Shown piece after piece: positions 8,648 through 16,562 of a stretch of DNA of 64,000 bases (the stretch's first letter is position 1; the number at the start of each line of letters is the position of its first letter). The DNA comes from Saccharicrinis sp963666825. GTDB taxonomy: Bacteria > Bacteroidota > Bacteroidia > Bacteroidales > Marinilabiliaceae. The notes below the pieces were generated by a model. That model did no database searches, was not told the DNA's origin, and worked only from the letters and a program-made list of their open reading frames with translations. Both the position numbers and the translations under genes were made by a program. Location of the stretch: positions 6,386,001 to 6,450,000 of the forward strand of contig OY763044.2 in assembly GCA_963666825.2 (NCBI GenBank), written 5' to 3'.

Positions 8648-9769
8648 ATGTTGGATTACAGAGAGCAAATACAAAGCATATACGAGTTTATAAAGCGTTC
8701 GGAGGACGAGCAAAAGTACCCTTACGCTTACGAAATATACCTTGTTACCGCAGCACAGGAAACAGCACTCACTTCAAGAACCTCCGGAACGGACAAGTTT
8801 AACCGTGACATTGAAAGTGCCATTGAAAAAGCAAAGCAGTCTCATGGTTCACTCAGGGTTGATGTGTTTGGTGGCAAAAGCCCCAATGCAAGAAGTCTGA
8901 ACAGTTATACAGTAAATATCAGCAAGCTTTTGAACCCACCTAAAGAACCTATTGAAAGAGCAGAGATACAAACGATTATTCAAGAGGAAATGAAACAGAG
9001 CCAAATCCAAAACAACACCAATGGATTGGGTGAACTGGATTCCTTGTTAGGATTATTTTCAGGAGATAACCCTGCTGTAAAATCTAAGCTTGACGGTCTG
9101 TTTGGTGTATTTAATGCCTTATCGGGCAACAACAAAGAGGTTGAGCGAATCAGCTACCAAAAGCAGTTGGATGATTTTAAGTTCGAGACACGCTACAACA
9201 CTTTGGAAGAAAAGTACGAGCGTTTACGCAACGAGAACGCAGAACTACGTGCCGAAAAAGACCGCTATCAAAGCGAAAACAGGGAACTGAAAACCGATAA
9301 AACAGACCTTGAAAGCCGTCTTGCCGGGTATGCTCCAAACGAGGTGATGAAACGAGTTGCCACAGGTGCATTGGTGGGTATCGGTTCACGCTTGCTTACC
9401 AACAGTCCAAAAACAGCAGAGCTATTGGGATTATCAGCCGAAGAACTCAAAGGGGCTTTGGGTATGCTTGATGATACCGAGGAAGAATCAGCACAGCTCC
9501 CTGAAACCAATGTTGAGATTACCGACATAGGTACTGCTAATACACCCGAAGACCGCAAGAAAGCAGAGATTATTAAAAAGCTATCCGATGCCCTTATGAC
9601 ATGGGAACTACAAGATGTAGCCAAGATTGCAAACATCGTTGGCTTATGCCTTGACAAAGCCGAGCTGATTAATAAAACCCTCCTGTTCCTGAACCAAGCC
9701 GTGAATGGCATATCAGAGCCGGAACCGGGGAACACAGAGTTTGATAACGAAGATTTAGAAAACGATTAA
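8648..9769 (+). CDS. Coiled-coil structural-type protein
   Basis: 373 residues, no recognised family. The first ~100 residues are mixed. NTNGLGELDSLLGLFSG (~123-139) contains a Gly-Leu-Gly motif like those in other element proteins. Residues ~180-230 form a strong coiled coil (EEKYERLRNENAELRAEKD), and a short hydrophobic stretch (RVATGALVGIGSRLL) follows near 237-251. The C-terminal ~80 residues are helical and acidic. It could be a scaffold, vertex or spike-base protein. It is followed after 8 bases by a 59-residue gene in the same operon. Confidence 0.55.
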   Translation: MLDYREQIQSIYEFIKRSEDEQKYPYAYEIYLVTAAQETALTSRTSGTDKFNRDIESAIEKAKQSHGSLRVDVFGGKSPNARSLNSYTVNISKLLNPPKEPIERAEIQTIIQEEMKQSQIQNNTNGLGELDSLLGLFSGDNPAVKSKLDGLFGVFNALSGNNKEVERISYQKQLDDFKFETRYNTLEEKYERLRNENAELRAEKDRYQSENRELKTDKTDLESRLAGYAPNEVMKRVATGALVGIGSRLLTNSPKTAELLGLSAEELKGALGMLDDTEEESAQLPETNVEITDIGTANTPEDRKKAEIIKKLSDALMTWELQDVAKIANIVGLCLDKAELINKTLLFLNQAVNGISEPEPGNTEFDNEDLEND

Positions 9770-9777
9770 AACATACG

Positions 9778-9957
9778 ATGATGAGAAAGTTTAAAGTAGG
9801 AATCACCATTGAAGCAGACAGTACCGAGGTAGTTCAGCAAGTAGGAAACCTTTTGCAAAATGCAGTCAACAAGGTTGAGCAACAGGACATGATTAAGCTT
9901 CTGACCAAGGTTGCCAAGAACCCTAAGATTGTAAAGACCGCATTACGATATATCTAA
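9778..9957 (+). CDS. 59-residue small protein
   Basis: A short open frame with tandem ATG codons at 9778 and 9781, stop at 9955-9957. Translation begins MMRKFKVGITIEADSTEVV and ends KNPKIVKTALRYI. It fills the gap between two operon genes almost exactly (8 bases after the upstream stop, 12 bases before the downstream start), which supports it being real. Amphipathic helix followed by a basic C-terminus; function unknown. Confidence 0.55.
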   Translation: MMRKFKVGITIEADSTEVVQQVGNLLQNAVNKVEQQDMIKLLTKVAKNPKIVKTALRYI

Positions 9958-9969
9958 AATTTCAGCACC

Positions 9970-10446
9970 GTGCAACAGTTACCACCAGTAAATAAAGCAA
10001 CATTAATAGCCAATGGCATTAAATACGGATTGCCCATTTTGGGCGTTGGAATCGGTATTTACGCTGTTAAAAAGCTATTGTTTAAGAAGAATCCTGATGG
10101 CACATCATCAAGGGTTGCTCCATCAATAAAAGATACGGTTATCGACAGGCAAAACCTGACTATTTCTGCTTCTGATGCTGCTTTATATGCCAACACGCTG
10201 TACGGTGCAATGCTCGACTTTGGTACAGATGAAAAGGTTATTTACTCCACCATTGATAAGATACAATCTAAAGATGACATGCTATTGGTGATAAAAGCCT
10301 TTGGCATGAAACAATATTTGTGGGGAACCAGGGCAGCTTTTTTAGGTCAGGACTTCAACCTGATTGGCTGGTTCAGACAGGAACTAAGCGAAAGTGAAAT
10401 TTCCAAAATCAAACCCAAGTTCGATAGTTGGGGAATCCCTCTCTAA
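9970..10446 (+). CDS. Membrane-anchored protein with annexin-like repeat
   Basis: GTG start at 9970; 158 residues. An N-terminal hydrophobic helix (~18-36, LPILGVGIGIYAVKKLL) is followed by a basic stretch. The C-terminal ~95 residues resemble one annexin repeat: ALYANTLYGAMLDFGTDEKV corresponds to the GxGTDE region and NLIGWFRQELSESE to the fourth/fifth helices. Annexin repeats bind phospholipid, usually through calcium, in eukaryotes, and annexin-like repeats occur in bacterial proteins. In this context the protein may act at a viral or host membrane; the assignment rests on motif similarity only. Confidence 0.6.
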   Translation: MQQLPPVNKATLIANGIKYGLPILGVGIGIYAVKKLLFKKNPDGTSSRVAPSIKDTVIDRQNLTISASDAALYANTLYGAMLDFGTDEKVIYSTIDKIQSKDDMLLVIKAFGMKQYLWGTRAAFLGQDFNLIGWFRQELSESEISKIKPKFDSWGIPL

Positions 10447-10475
10447 CAGGCAATGCCTGAGATGATTATTCAAGC

Positions 10476-11102
10476 ATGAGCTATAAAAAGACAACTGAGA
10501 AGATGAACAAGAAGATATTATTTATTTCGGGAGGGGTGTTAACCACAGGGGCAATAGTTACCACAATTGTAATGATTCGCAGACGAAACAAACGCAAGCG
10601 TGGGCTATTGCCTCCTCGTGGTTCAAACGTTTTGACTACCAACAATAACGAACTGCCCTCAAACTTTCAGAATTGGAACGGTGGCAATACCTACCTCTCA
10701 AATGCACCCAGGGGCATACGAAACAACAATCCGGGAAACCTGATTTTTACCAATATCAAGTGGAACGGCAAACTACCCAAAGAGCAAAACAAAGACAGGC
10801 GTTTTGAAATGTTTATTGCTCCGGTTTATGGTGTTCGTGCCATGATAAAAGACCTCAAGCATGACATTGAAAAGGGTAAGAATACTGTGCCGTTACTGGT
10901 CGAAGAATATGCACCCCGATTTGAGAACAACACCAACCATTATATCCAAACGGTTTGCAAGGATTTAAAGGTCAGCAAGAGTGCAAAGCTTCTGCCTACA
11001 AAAAATACACTTCGCTTATTGGTGCTTTCGATGACAAAGGTTGAGACAGGTGGTAATTACGTCTCCAACCAATTGTTTGAGCAAGCCTACGCAATGATTT
11101 AG
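10476..11102 (+). CDS. Membrane-anchored muralytic domain protein (P5-like)
   Basis: 208 residues with an N-terminal membrane helix (~14-33) and basic stop-transfer (RRRNKRKRG), a linker, and a C-terminal domain that opens with RGIRNNNPGNLIFTN. This RGIRNNNPGN signature belongs to a lysozyme-superfamily domain found in phage structural proteins often annotated as 'structural protein P5'. The domain ends with a helix (LRLLVLSMTKVETGG). A virion-associated peptidoglycan hydrolase for genome entry is likely. An internal ATG at 10503 is an alternative start. The separate GH108 enzyme at 25052 would serve lysis. Confidence 0.7.
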   Translation: MSYKKTTEKMNKKILFISGGVLTTGAIVTTIVMIRRRNKRKRGLLPPRGSNVLTTNNNELPSNFQNWNGGNTYLSNAPRGIRNNNPGNLIFTNIKWNGKLPKEQNKDRRFEMFIAPVYGVRAMIKDLKHDIEKGKNTVPLLVEEYAPRFENNTNHYIQTVCKDLKVSKSAKLLPTKNTLRLLVLSMTKVETGGNYVSNQLFEQAYAMI

Positions 11103-11121
11103 CAATTAAAAGACTTTAGAT

Positions 11122-13548
11122 ATGGGAACAATAAAAATGTTTAGGGGAACAACCCCACCGTTATTGAAAAAAGGTGAATGGGCTTCGGATGGCCAGTACG
11201 CTTATTTGGGTATGGAACACGAGCAATACAAAGTGTTTCAGGGCGTGTTTGATATGAGTAAAGACCAGCAGATAACAGGTTTTGAATACGATGTTGAACG
11301 CAAAGCGATTATTATTCCTTCGGGAACTCCATTTTCAAAGCTCCAAAGGCTGTTTGATTCCCTGCCCAAAGCATTGAAGTACCACACCAACAAAAGTGCA
11401 AGTATCAGCATCATGTTTGAGGATGGTACATACATAAACGATTTAGGAACGTTCCTGGTACTTCGTGATTTCTCCTACCAAATCAACATCTGCTCATTGA
11501 GCAATAAAGTGGATGGCGTGGTTGGAACGTATGTGAAGCCTGTAATTTTTCAAAGTGATAAGGCGATTGAGATTTACAATAGTGCTATCAATTTTGCAGA
11601 CATACGATTTGAATATACCGATGCTGGAAGTGGTGCAATTGCTTTTCTGAACAGTACCACCAACATTGATGATTGCTGTTTTGAGGCAAAGGTCAATCAA
11701 TCGTGTGTATTTGACAGGGGCTACAACAAGATTGTGTTTTCAGATACCTATTTCAAGATGAACAGGGATATTCAGGACACAATCCTTGACAGAGCTTCGG
11801 TTGGTTCATTCATCAATATTGCACGTTCAAAATCTGCTCCGGAATACAGACCAAAAACCATAGTTCAGCAAATTAGTGGCGGTCTGATTATCGCCGGGAA
11901 TGTAGAAGACTTGCTCATATCGGAGAAAAGCCCTGTGTATATGCCCAATGGTGGTATTGAGGTGCATGGTGGTTTTGTAACCGACCCTGATGGGAATATC
12001 AATATTGCCATTCCTACTAAGCTTTCACAGTTGGAAAACGATATGAACCTGACTTCCAATTTTGAGGAACTGCAAAATAAACCAACGACCATAAGTGCTG
12101 AACAGGCAACGGCAATTGAGAACAACAACAAAAAGAGCAGCTACCCACAAGCAGATGCAGAAAAGCTTGCAGGGATTGAGGAAGGTGCTACTGCCGGAGC
12201 TGATTGGAATACCAATGTTCAAAATAAACCGACTACCATATCGGCAGAACAATCGGCAGCTATCGAGGCAAATACGCAAAAACGTTCTTATCCCGAAGCG
12301 GATGAAAACAAACTGGCAGGGATTGAAGAAAACGCCACCGTTGGAGCAGACTGGGACACGAATGTGCAAAACAAACCTGTAACCATCTCCCCACAACAAG
12401 CAGCCGATATTGAAGCCAATAACACAAAACGCAGTTATCCGCAAGCCGATGAAGACAAGCTTTCAGGCATTGAGGAAAATGCAACTGCCGGAGCTGATTG
12501 GGAAACAAATATAGCCAATAAGCCAACTACAATTTCCGAGGAACAGGCGACCGCAATTGAAGCGAATACGGCAAAACGTTCATACCCCGAAGCTGACGAA
12601 ACCAAGCTTGGAGGAATCGAAGAAGGTGCAACTGTTGGAGCAGATTGGGAAACCAATATTCAAAATAAACCTGTTACCATATCGGTAGAACAGGTAGCAG
12701 CCATTGAGGCAAATACCGAAAAGCGAAGCTACCCACAAGCCGATGAAGATAAGCTTTCAGGCGTAGAAGAAAATGCAACTGCCGGGGCGGACTGGGAAAC
12801 GAATATTGCCAATAAGCCTACTACTATTTCAGAGGAACAGGCTACGGCAATCGAGGCAAACACAGCCAAACGTTCATACCCCGAAGCCGATGAAACTAAG
12901 CTTGGAGGAATCGAAGAAGGTGCTACCGTTGGAGCTGATTGGGAAACAAATATTCAGAATAAACCTGTAACCATTTCGGCAGAACAGGCAGCAGCCATTG
13001 AAACAAACGCCCAAAAACGAAGCTACCCACAAGCTGACCAGGACAAACTTTCTGGTATTGAAGAAAACGCTACAGTCGGGGCGGATTGGGAGACGAATAT
13101 CGCCAATAAGCCTACTACTATTTCAGAGGAACAGGCGACCGCCATCGAAGCGAACACCGCAAAACGTTCCTATCCCGAAGAGGATGAAACCAAGCTTGGA
13201 GGAATCGAAGAAGGTGCAACTGTTGGGGCAGACTGGGAAACCAATATTCAGAATAAACCGACAACTATATCGGTAGAACAGGCAGCAGCCATTGAAGCAA
13301 ATACCGAAAAACGCAGTTACCCACAGGCAGATGAAGACAAGCTTTCAGGGATTGAAGAAAACGCAACTGTCGGAGCAGATTGGGAGACGAATGTACAGAA
13401 TAAACCAGCAGTAGTTGACCTTTTAGCTCAAGCTTTTAGTAATGCAGGGGTTACGGATATGGAGTTTGAACAAACTAAAAAACACCTCAAGTTGATTTTC
13501 ACCATTGAAGGCGAAGGCGAGGTTGAAAAGAAAATTGAACTTAAATAA
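11122..13548 (+). CDS. Fibre/receptor-binding protein with tandem repeats
   Basis: 808 residues. Residues ~1-310 form a beta-rich N-terminal region with stretches like right-handed beta-helix turns (AIEIYNSAINFADIRFEY). Residues ~319-759 are nine tandem 49-residue repeats sharing NKPTTIS, KRSYP, KLxGIEE and GADWETN motifs, a pattern common in phage fibres. The last ~50 residues (VVDLLAQAFSNAGVTDMEF) cap the repeats. It is probably a trimeric fibre that contacts the host surface. The repeats are typical of tailed-phage fibres too, so they do not by themselves decide the virion type. Confidence 0.75.
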   Translation: MGTIKMFRGTTPPLLKKGEWASDGQYAYLGMEHEQYKVFQGVFDMSKDQQITGFEYDVERKAIIIPSGTPFSKLQRLFDSLPKALKYHTNKSASISIMFEDGTYINDLGTFLVLRDFSYQINICSLSNKVDGVVGTYVKPVIFQSDKAIEIYNSAINFADIRFEYTDAGSGAIAFLNSTTNIDDCCFEAKVNQSCVFDRGYNKIVFSDTYFKMNRDIQDTILDRASVGSFINIARSKSAPEYRPKTIVQQISGGLIIAGNVEDLLISEKSPVYMPNGGIEVHGGFVTDPDGNINIAIPTKLSQLENDMNLTSNFEELQNKPTTISAEQATAIENNNKKSSYPQADAEKLAGIEEGATAGADWNTNVQNKPTTISAEQSAAIEANTQKRSYPEADENKLAGIEENATVGADWDTNVQNKPVTISPQQAADIEANNTKRSYPQADEDKLSGIEENATAGADWETNIANKPTTISEEQATAIEANTAKRSYPEADETKLGGIEEGATVGADWETNIQNKPVTISVEQVAAIEANTEKRSYPQADEDKLSGVEENATAGADWETNIANKPTTISEEQATAIEANTAKRSYPEADETKLGGIEEGATVGADWETNIQNKPVTISAEQAAAIETNAQKRSYPQADQDKLSGIEENATVGADWETNIANKPTTISEEQATAIEANTAKRSYPEEDETKLGGIEEGATVGADWETNIQNKPTTISVEQAAAIEANTEKRSYPQADEDKLSGIEENATVGADWETNVQNKPAVVDLLAQAFSNAGVTDMEFEQTKKHLKLIFTIEGEGEVEKKIELK
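12076..13398 (+). repeat. Nine tandem 147-bp repeats in the fibre gene
   Basis: Each unit encodes 49 residues beginning with Asn-Lys-Pro. Units 4, 6 and 8 are nearly identical to each other, and units 3, 5, 7 and 9 form a second type, giving a 294-bp higher-order period and pointing to recent duplications of a two-unit block. The codons drift between copies while the protein is kept, indicating selection on the protein. Copy number could vary between isolates by recombination. Confidence 0.9.
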
Positions 13549-13559
13549 ATCCCTTAATT

Positions 13560-14060
13560 ATGAAAGCATTAGTAATAGCAAGCCTTTTTACGGCATTTAT
13601 AGCATTGGTAGTTTATCTCACCTCCATCATAGCGGTTCATGGCATCCGCAAATCAATTTCTGATAGTAATTACTTTTTACGCAAACCTTACAAGCTAGTA
13701 TTTGAGATAGTGATGTGGGTTTGTGGACTGGCCATCATCATAACAGGCATATTCATTAAAGAATCTGCTGATTGGTGGGTTATCGGAGGTGGTATCGGAA
13801 TCTTTTTAGTCGGTGTGTTTTCCGACTTTAAACGAAACCTGTTTATCCGCATTGCGCACTATGTATCGGCAATTGGTGGTTTTACACTCCTTGGATTAAG
13901 CTATTATTTCAGCTTCGGCAATATTGAATACACCATTATCATAGCTATTTCGGCTTTGATTGCAACAGGCTTTGCCGATAAGCGAATTTGGTGTTTGGAG
14001 CTGACAATGGCAGCCGAAATATTCATAGGTCTTTTCTATTTGGCTCACACAATCATGTAG
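13560..14060 (+). CDS. Polytopic membrane protein, unknown
   Basis: 166 residues with about five or six hydrophobic helices (near 4-26, 46-68, 72-90, 100-120, 125-142 and 146-165) and short loops; no recognised family. It lies 11 bases after the fibre gene and 13 bases before the methyltransferase gene. Possible roles are an internal virion membrane protein or a host-membrane moron; the sequence does not decide. Confidence 0.6.
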   Translation: MKALVIASLFTAFIALVVYLTSIIAVHGIRKSISDSNYFLRKPYKLVFEIVMWVCGLAIIITGIFIKESADWWVIGGGIGIFLVGVFSDFKRNLFIRIAHYVSAIGGFTLLGLSYYFSFGNIEYTIIIAISALIATGFADKRIWCLELTMAAEIFIGLFYLAHTIM

Positions 14061-14073
14061 TTCTGGCTTGTTC

Positions 14074-15870
14074 ATGGATAAAAAGGGCTACATATCAAGG
14101 ATTCGTGAGGATTTAAAAGCGGAGCGTAAGCACTCTAAAACCACTATTGAAAGCATTGCCAAAAGCTTCGGTATTGCCAATAAAAACTTGGTGAAAGAAT
14201 TTACCGAACTGGCAATAATCCTTAACGCAAGAGAGATAGCACAAGACAGTTCGCTAACGACTTACGAAAAGTACCTTGATATTGTAGCCCTGTATCAATC
14301 ACAGGTTAATCTTTCCATGCGAACAAGCATGAGTGTATTGATGCAGCAATATTCCACTCCGGCACCCATTTCGTTTCTGGCATCGAGTTATGTTTTAAAA
14401 TCAGGTAGCTTATCGGGCTACAAGGCTTTTAAGAACATCGTAAAAGGAAGCACTAAGGGCAAAATTGTTGGCAATGCCCATCTTACCAATGATAAAACCG
14501 ACTTTCCAAGATATTTAGAACCATCGGCAGGGAACGGACTTTTAACCATTGCTTTGCCTTATCACTTCACCCATGTAAACGAGTTGGATGATGTGAGACT
14601 TGCCAACCTGAAAGAACAACCATTTGCAAAGGTCAGCTCTTGGGATGCCTTAAAACCTCCGGCAGCTTATGACAGAGCCTTTGACGGTGTAGTAACGAAT
14701 CCTCCTTTCGGTTCACTTTCTCAACCTGAACTTTTCGGAAAATTTAAAATCAAGCGTTTGGAACATGCAATGGCTTTGAATGCTTTGCGTTGCATGAAAG
14801 ACAATGGTAAGGCAGCCATTATTATTGGTGGTCACACCACATGGGATGAACACGGTCGGGTAACAGCCGGAACAAACCGTATTTTCCTGAATTATCTCTA
14901 CCATTTTTACAACGTTGAAGATATTATCCCGATTAACGGCAAAAAGCTTTACTCCAGACAAGGAACTTCAATCAATACCCGATTGATTCTGATTGATGGA
15001 GCAAAACCAGTTCCCGATGGAGCAGCTCCACTCAAAAATAAATTACACAGCACCGTTGTCAATACCCATGAAGAACTTTGGGACAGAGTTGGTTTAGGAA
15101 ATAGCACAAGTCCAAAACTAGAAACCAAAGATGTGAAGGTCATTAAACTTCGTGCTAAAGCCATACTAATAAAGCAAAAACAGTTATCACTTGGTAAACT
15201 CCCAGCGACAAACCGACCATTACGCATTTTGGTTGCTTGTGAAGAAAGCCAGACTGTTACAATGGCACTTCGCAGTCGGGGGCATGAAGCCCATAGCTGT
15301 GATATACTTCCAACCACAGGCAAACATCCTGAATGGCACATCCAGGGCGATGTATTGAACCAATTGGATAAAGGTTGGGATATGATGATTGCTTTCCCAC
15401 CATGCACCTACCTGACTGTTTCAGGCAATGCGTGGATGCACGACCCGGAACGCCAAAAGGAACGCAAAAAGGCATTGGCTTTTATCCGCAAACTGATGAA
15501 AGCTCCGATTGATAAAATTGCCATTGAAAACCCTATTGGTGTTATCAGTACAGCTATACGCAAGCCTGACCAAATTATTCAGCCCTACTACTTTGGTGAT
15601 AATGCAAAGAAATCAACTTGTTTGTGGTTAAAGAACTTACCGCTTTTAGAGCCAACCAACATGCTGGATGAAGACCAATTGGAATACAAGCATTGGTACG
15701 ACAAAAAGAAAAAGCGTTGGAGACGGCAACCGCTTTGGTACTATCAAGCAAGGGATTTAAGCGATGAAGAAAGACGAAGGGTTCGTAGTAAAACCTTTCA
15801 GGGCATTGCCGATGCTATGGCAGACCAATGGGTGGAATCACCGCAAGTAAATACTAGAAAAACAGCCTAG
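14074..15870 (+). CDS. Fused N6-adenine and C5-cytosine DNA methyltransferase
   Basis: From ATG 14074 (a TTG lies six bases upstream) the protein has 598 residues. Residues ~145-340 are an adenine methyltransferase with SAM motif LEPSAGNGLLTIAL and catalytic NPPF (209-212). Residues ~370-560 are a second Rossmann methyltransferase (ILVACEESQTVTMALRSRG) with PPC at 442-444, as in phage DNA cytosine methyltransferases. Between them is KLRAKAILIKQKQL (DNA 15145-15186), the tag found at the C-termini of the neighbouring proteins, which marks the join of an ancestral fusion. It probably modifies viral DNA against host restriction. It starts the block of likely co-delivered enzymes. Confidence 0.8.
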   Translation: MDKKGYISRIREDLKAERKHSKTTIESIAKSFGIANKNLVKEFTELAIILNAREIAQDSSLTTYEKYLDIVALYQSQVNLSMRTSMSVLMQQYSTPAPISFLASSYVLKSGSLSGYKAFKNIVKGSTKGKIVGNAHLTNDKTDFPRYLEPSAGNGLLTIALPYHFTHVNELDDVRLANLKEQPFAKVSSWDALKPPAAYDRAFDGVVTNPPFGSLSQPELFGKFKIKRLEHAMALNALRCMKDNGKAAIIIGGHTTWDEHGRVTAGTNRIFLNYLYHFYNVEDIIPINGKKLYSRQGTSINTRLILIDGAKPVPDGAAPLKNKLHSTVVNTHEELWDRVGLGNSTSPKLETKDVKVIKLRAKAILIKQKQLSLGKLPATNRPLRILVACEESQTVTMALRSRGHEAHSCDILPTTGKHPEWHIQGDVLNQLDKGWDMMIAFPPCTYLTVSGNAWMHDPERQKERKKALAFIRKLMKAPIDKIAIENPIGVISTAIRKPDQIIQPYYFGDNAKKSTCLWLKNLPLLEPTNMLDEDQLEYKHWYDKKKKRWRRQPLWYYQARDLSDEERRRVRSKTFQGIADAMADQWVESPQVNTRKTA

Positions 15871-15872
15871 CC

Positions 15873-16562
15873 ATGAAGATACTAAACTTATATAGTGGCT
15901 TGGGCGGAAACCGCAAATTGTGGAAAGACGTTAGCGTGACTGCCGTTGAGAATAACGAGCAGATTGCAGCCGTTTACAAAAAACATTTTCCTAACGATAA
16001 AATTGTGATTGGTGATGCACATGATTACCTGGTCCGCAATTTTCGTGACTATGATTTTATTTGGAGCAGTCCACCGTGTCAGAGCCACAGCAAAATGATG
16101 AGAGCCACACGGCACACCATCAATAAATACCCTGATTTAAAACTCTATGAAGAAATCCTTTTACTCAAATACTTCTTCAAGGGCAATTGGGTAGTTGAAA
16201 ATGTAGCTCCCTATTACGAACCACTCATCGAACCAACAGCCAAAATCGGAAGGCATCTGTTTTGGAGCAACTACCAAATCGAGGCAATTGATATTCCCGG
16301 AATCAAAGGCATTTTTTCAGCTACTCCGGAGGAACTCAAAAAGCAATTGGGCTTCAACTATAAGGGTAATATCTACTACAAAGGCAACCATGACGGTGGA
16401 CAAGTTCTGCGCAACTGTGTACACCCGAAACTTGGGCTGCATGTACTCAATCAGGTTAGTAAAGGCAAAGCAAAAAGAAAAGCTTTCATTCAGCAGAATC
16501 AAATAAAGGCAAGGGCAATCGAATTAAAACAGAAGCAGTATGAAACAAACAATAGCATTTAG
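15873..16562 (+). CDS. DNA (cytosine-5) methyltransferase
   Basis: 229 residues, short for the family. Motif I is LYSGLGGNRKLW, motif IV PPCQ (67-70, Cys69 the nucleophile), motif VI VVENV. The target-recognition part is small. The C-terminus carries KARAIELKQKQ (DNA 16506-16538), a relaxed form of the tag shared with the adjacent enzymes. It starts two bases after the fused methyltransferase and overlaps the helicase gene start by 23 bases. Likely role: self-modification of the element DNA. No cognate restriction endonuclease is visible. Confidence 0.85.
   Translation: MKILNLYSGLGGNRKLWKDVSVTAVENNEQIAAVYKKHFPNDKIVIGDAHDYLVRNFRDYDFIWSSPPCQSHSKMMRATRHTINKYPDLKLYEEILLLKYFFKGNWVVENVAPYYEPLIEPTAKIGRHLFWSNYQIEAIDIPGIKGIFSATPEELKKQLGFNYKGNIYYKGNHDGGQVLRNCVHPKLGLHVLNQVSKGKAKRKAFIQQNQIKARAIELKQKQYETNNSI

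Noticed and set aside
12025..12970. Several long open frames on both strands inside the fibre gene
   Set aside because: They are by-products of the repeated 147-bp units and share no start context.
12076..13398. CRISPR-like array
   Set aside because: Units are 147 bp, in frame and lack spacers; they are protein repeats.
11122..13548. Fibre repeats as proof of a tailed phage
   Set aside because: Such repeats are also compatible with vertex fibres of non-tailed viruses, and no other tail gene is present.
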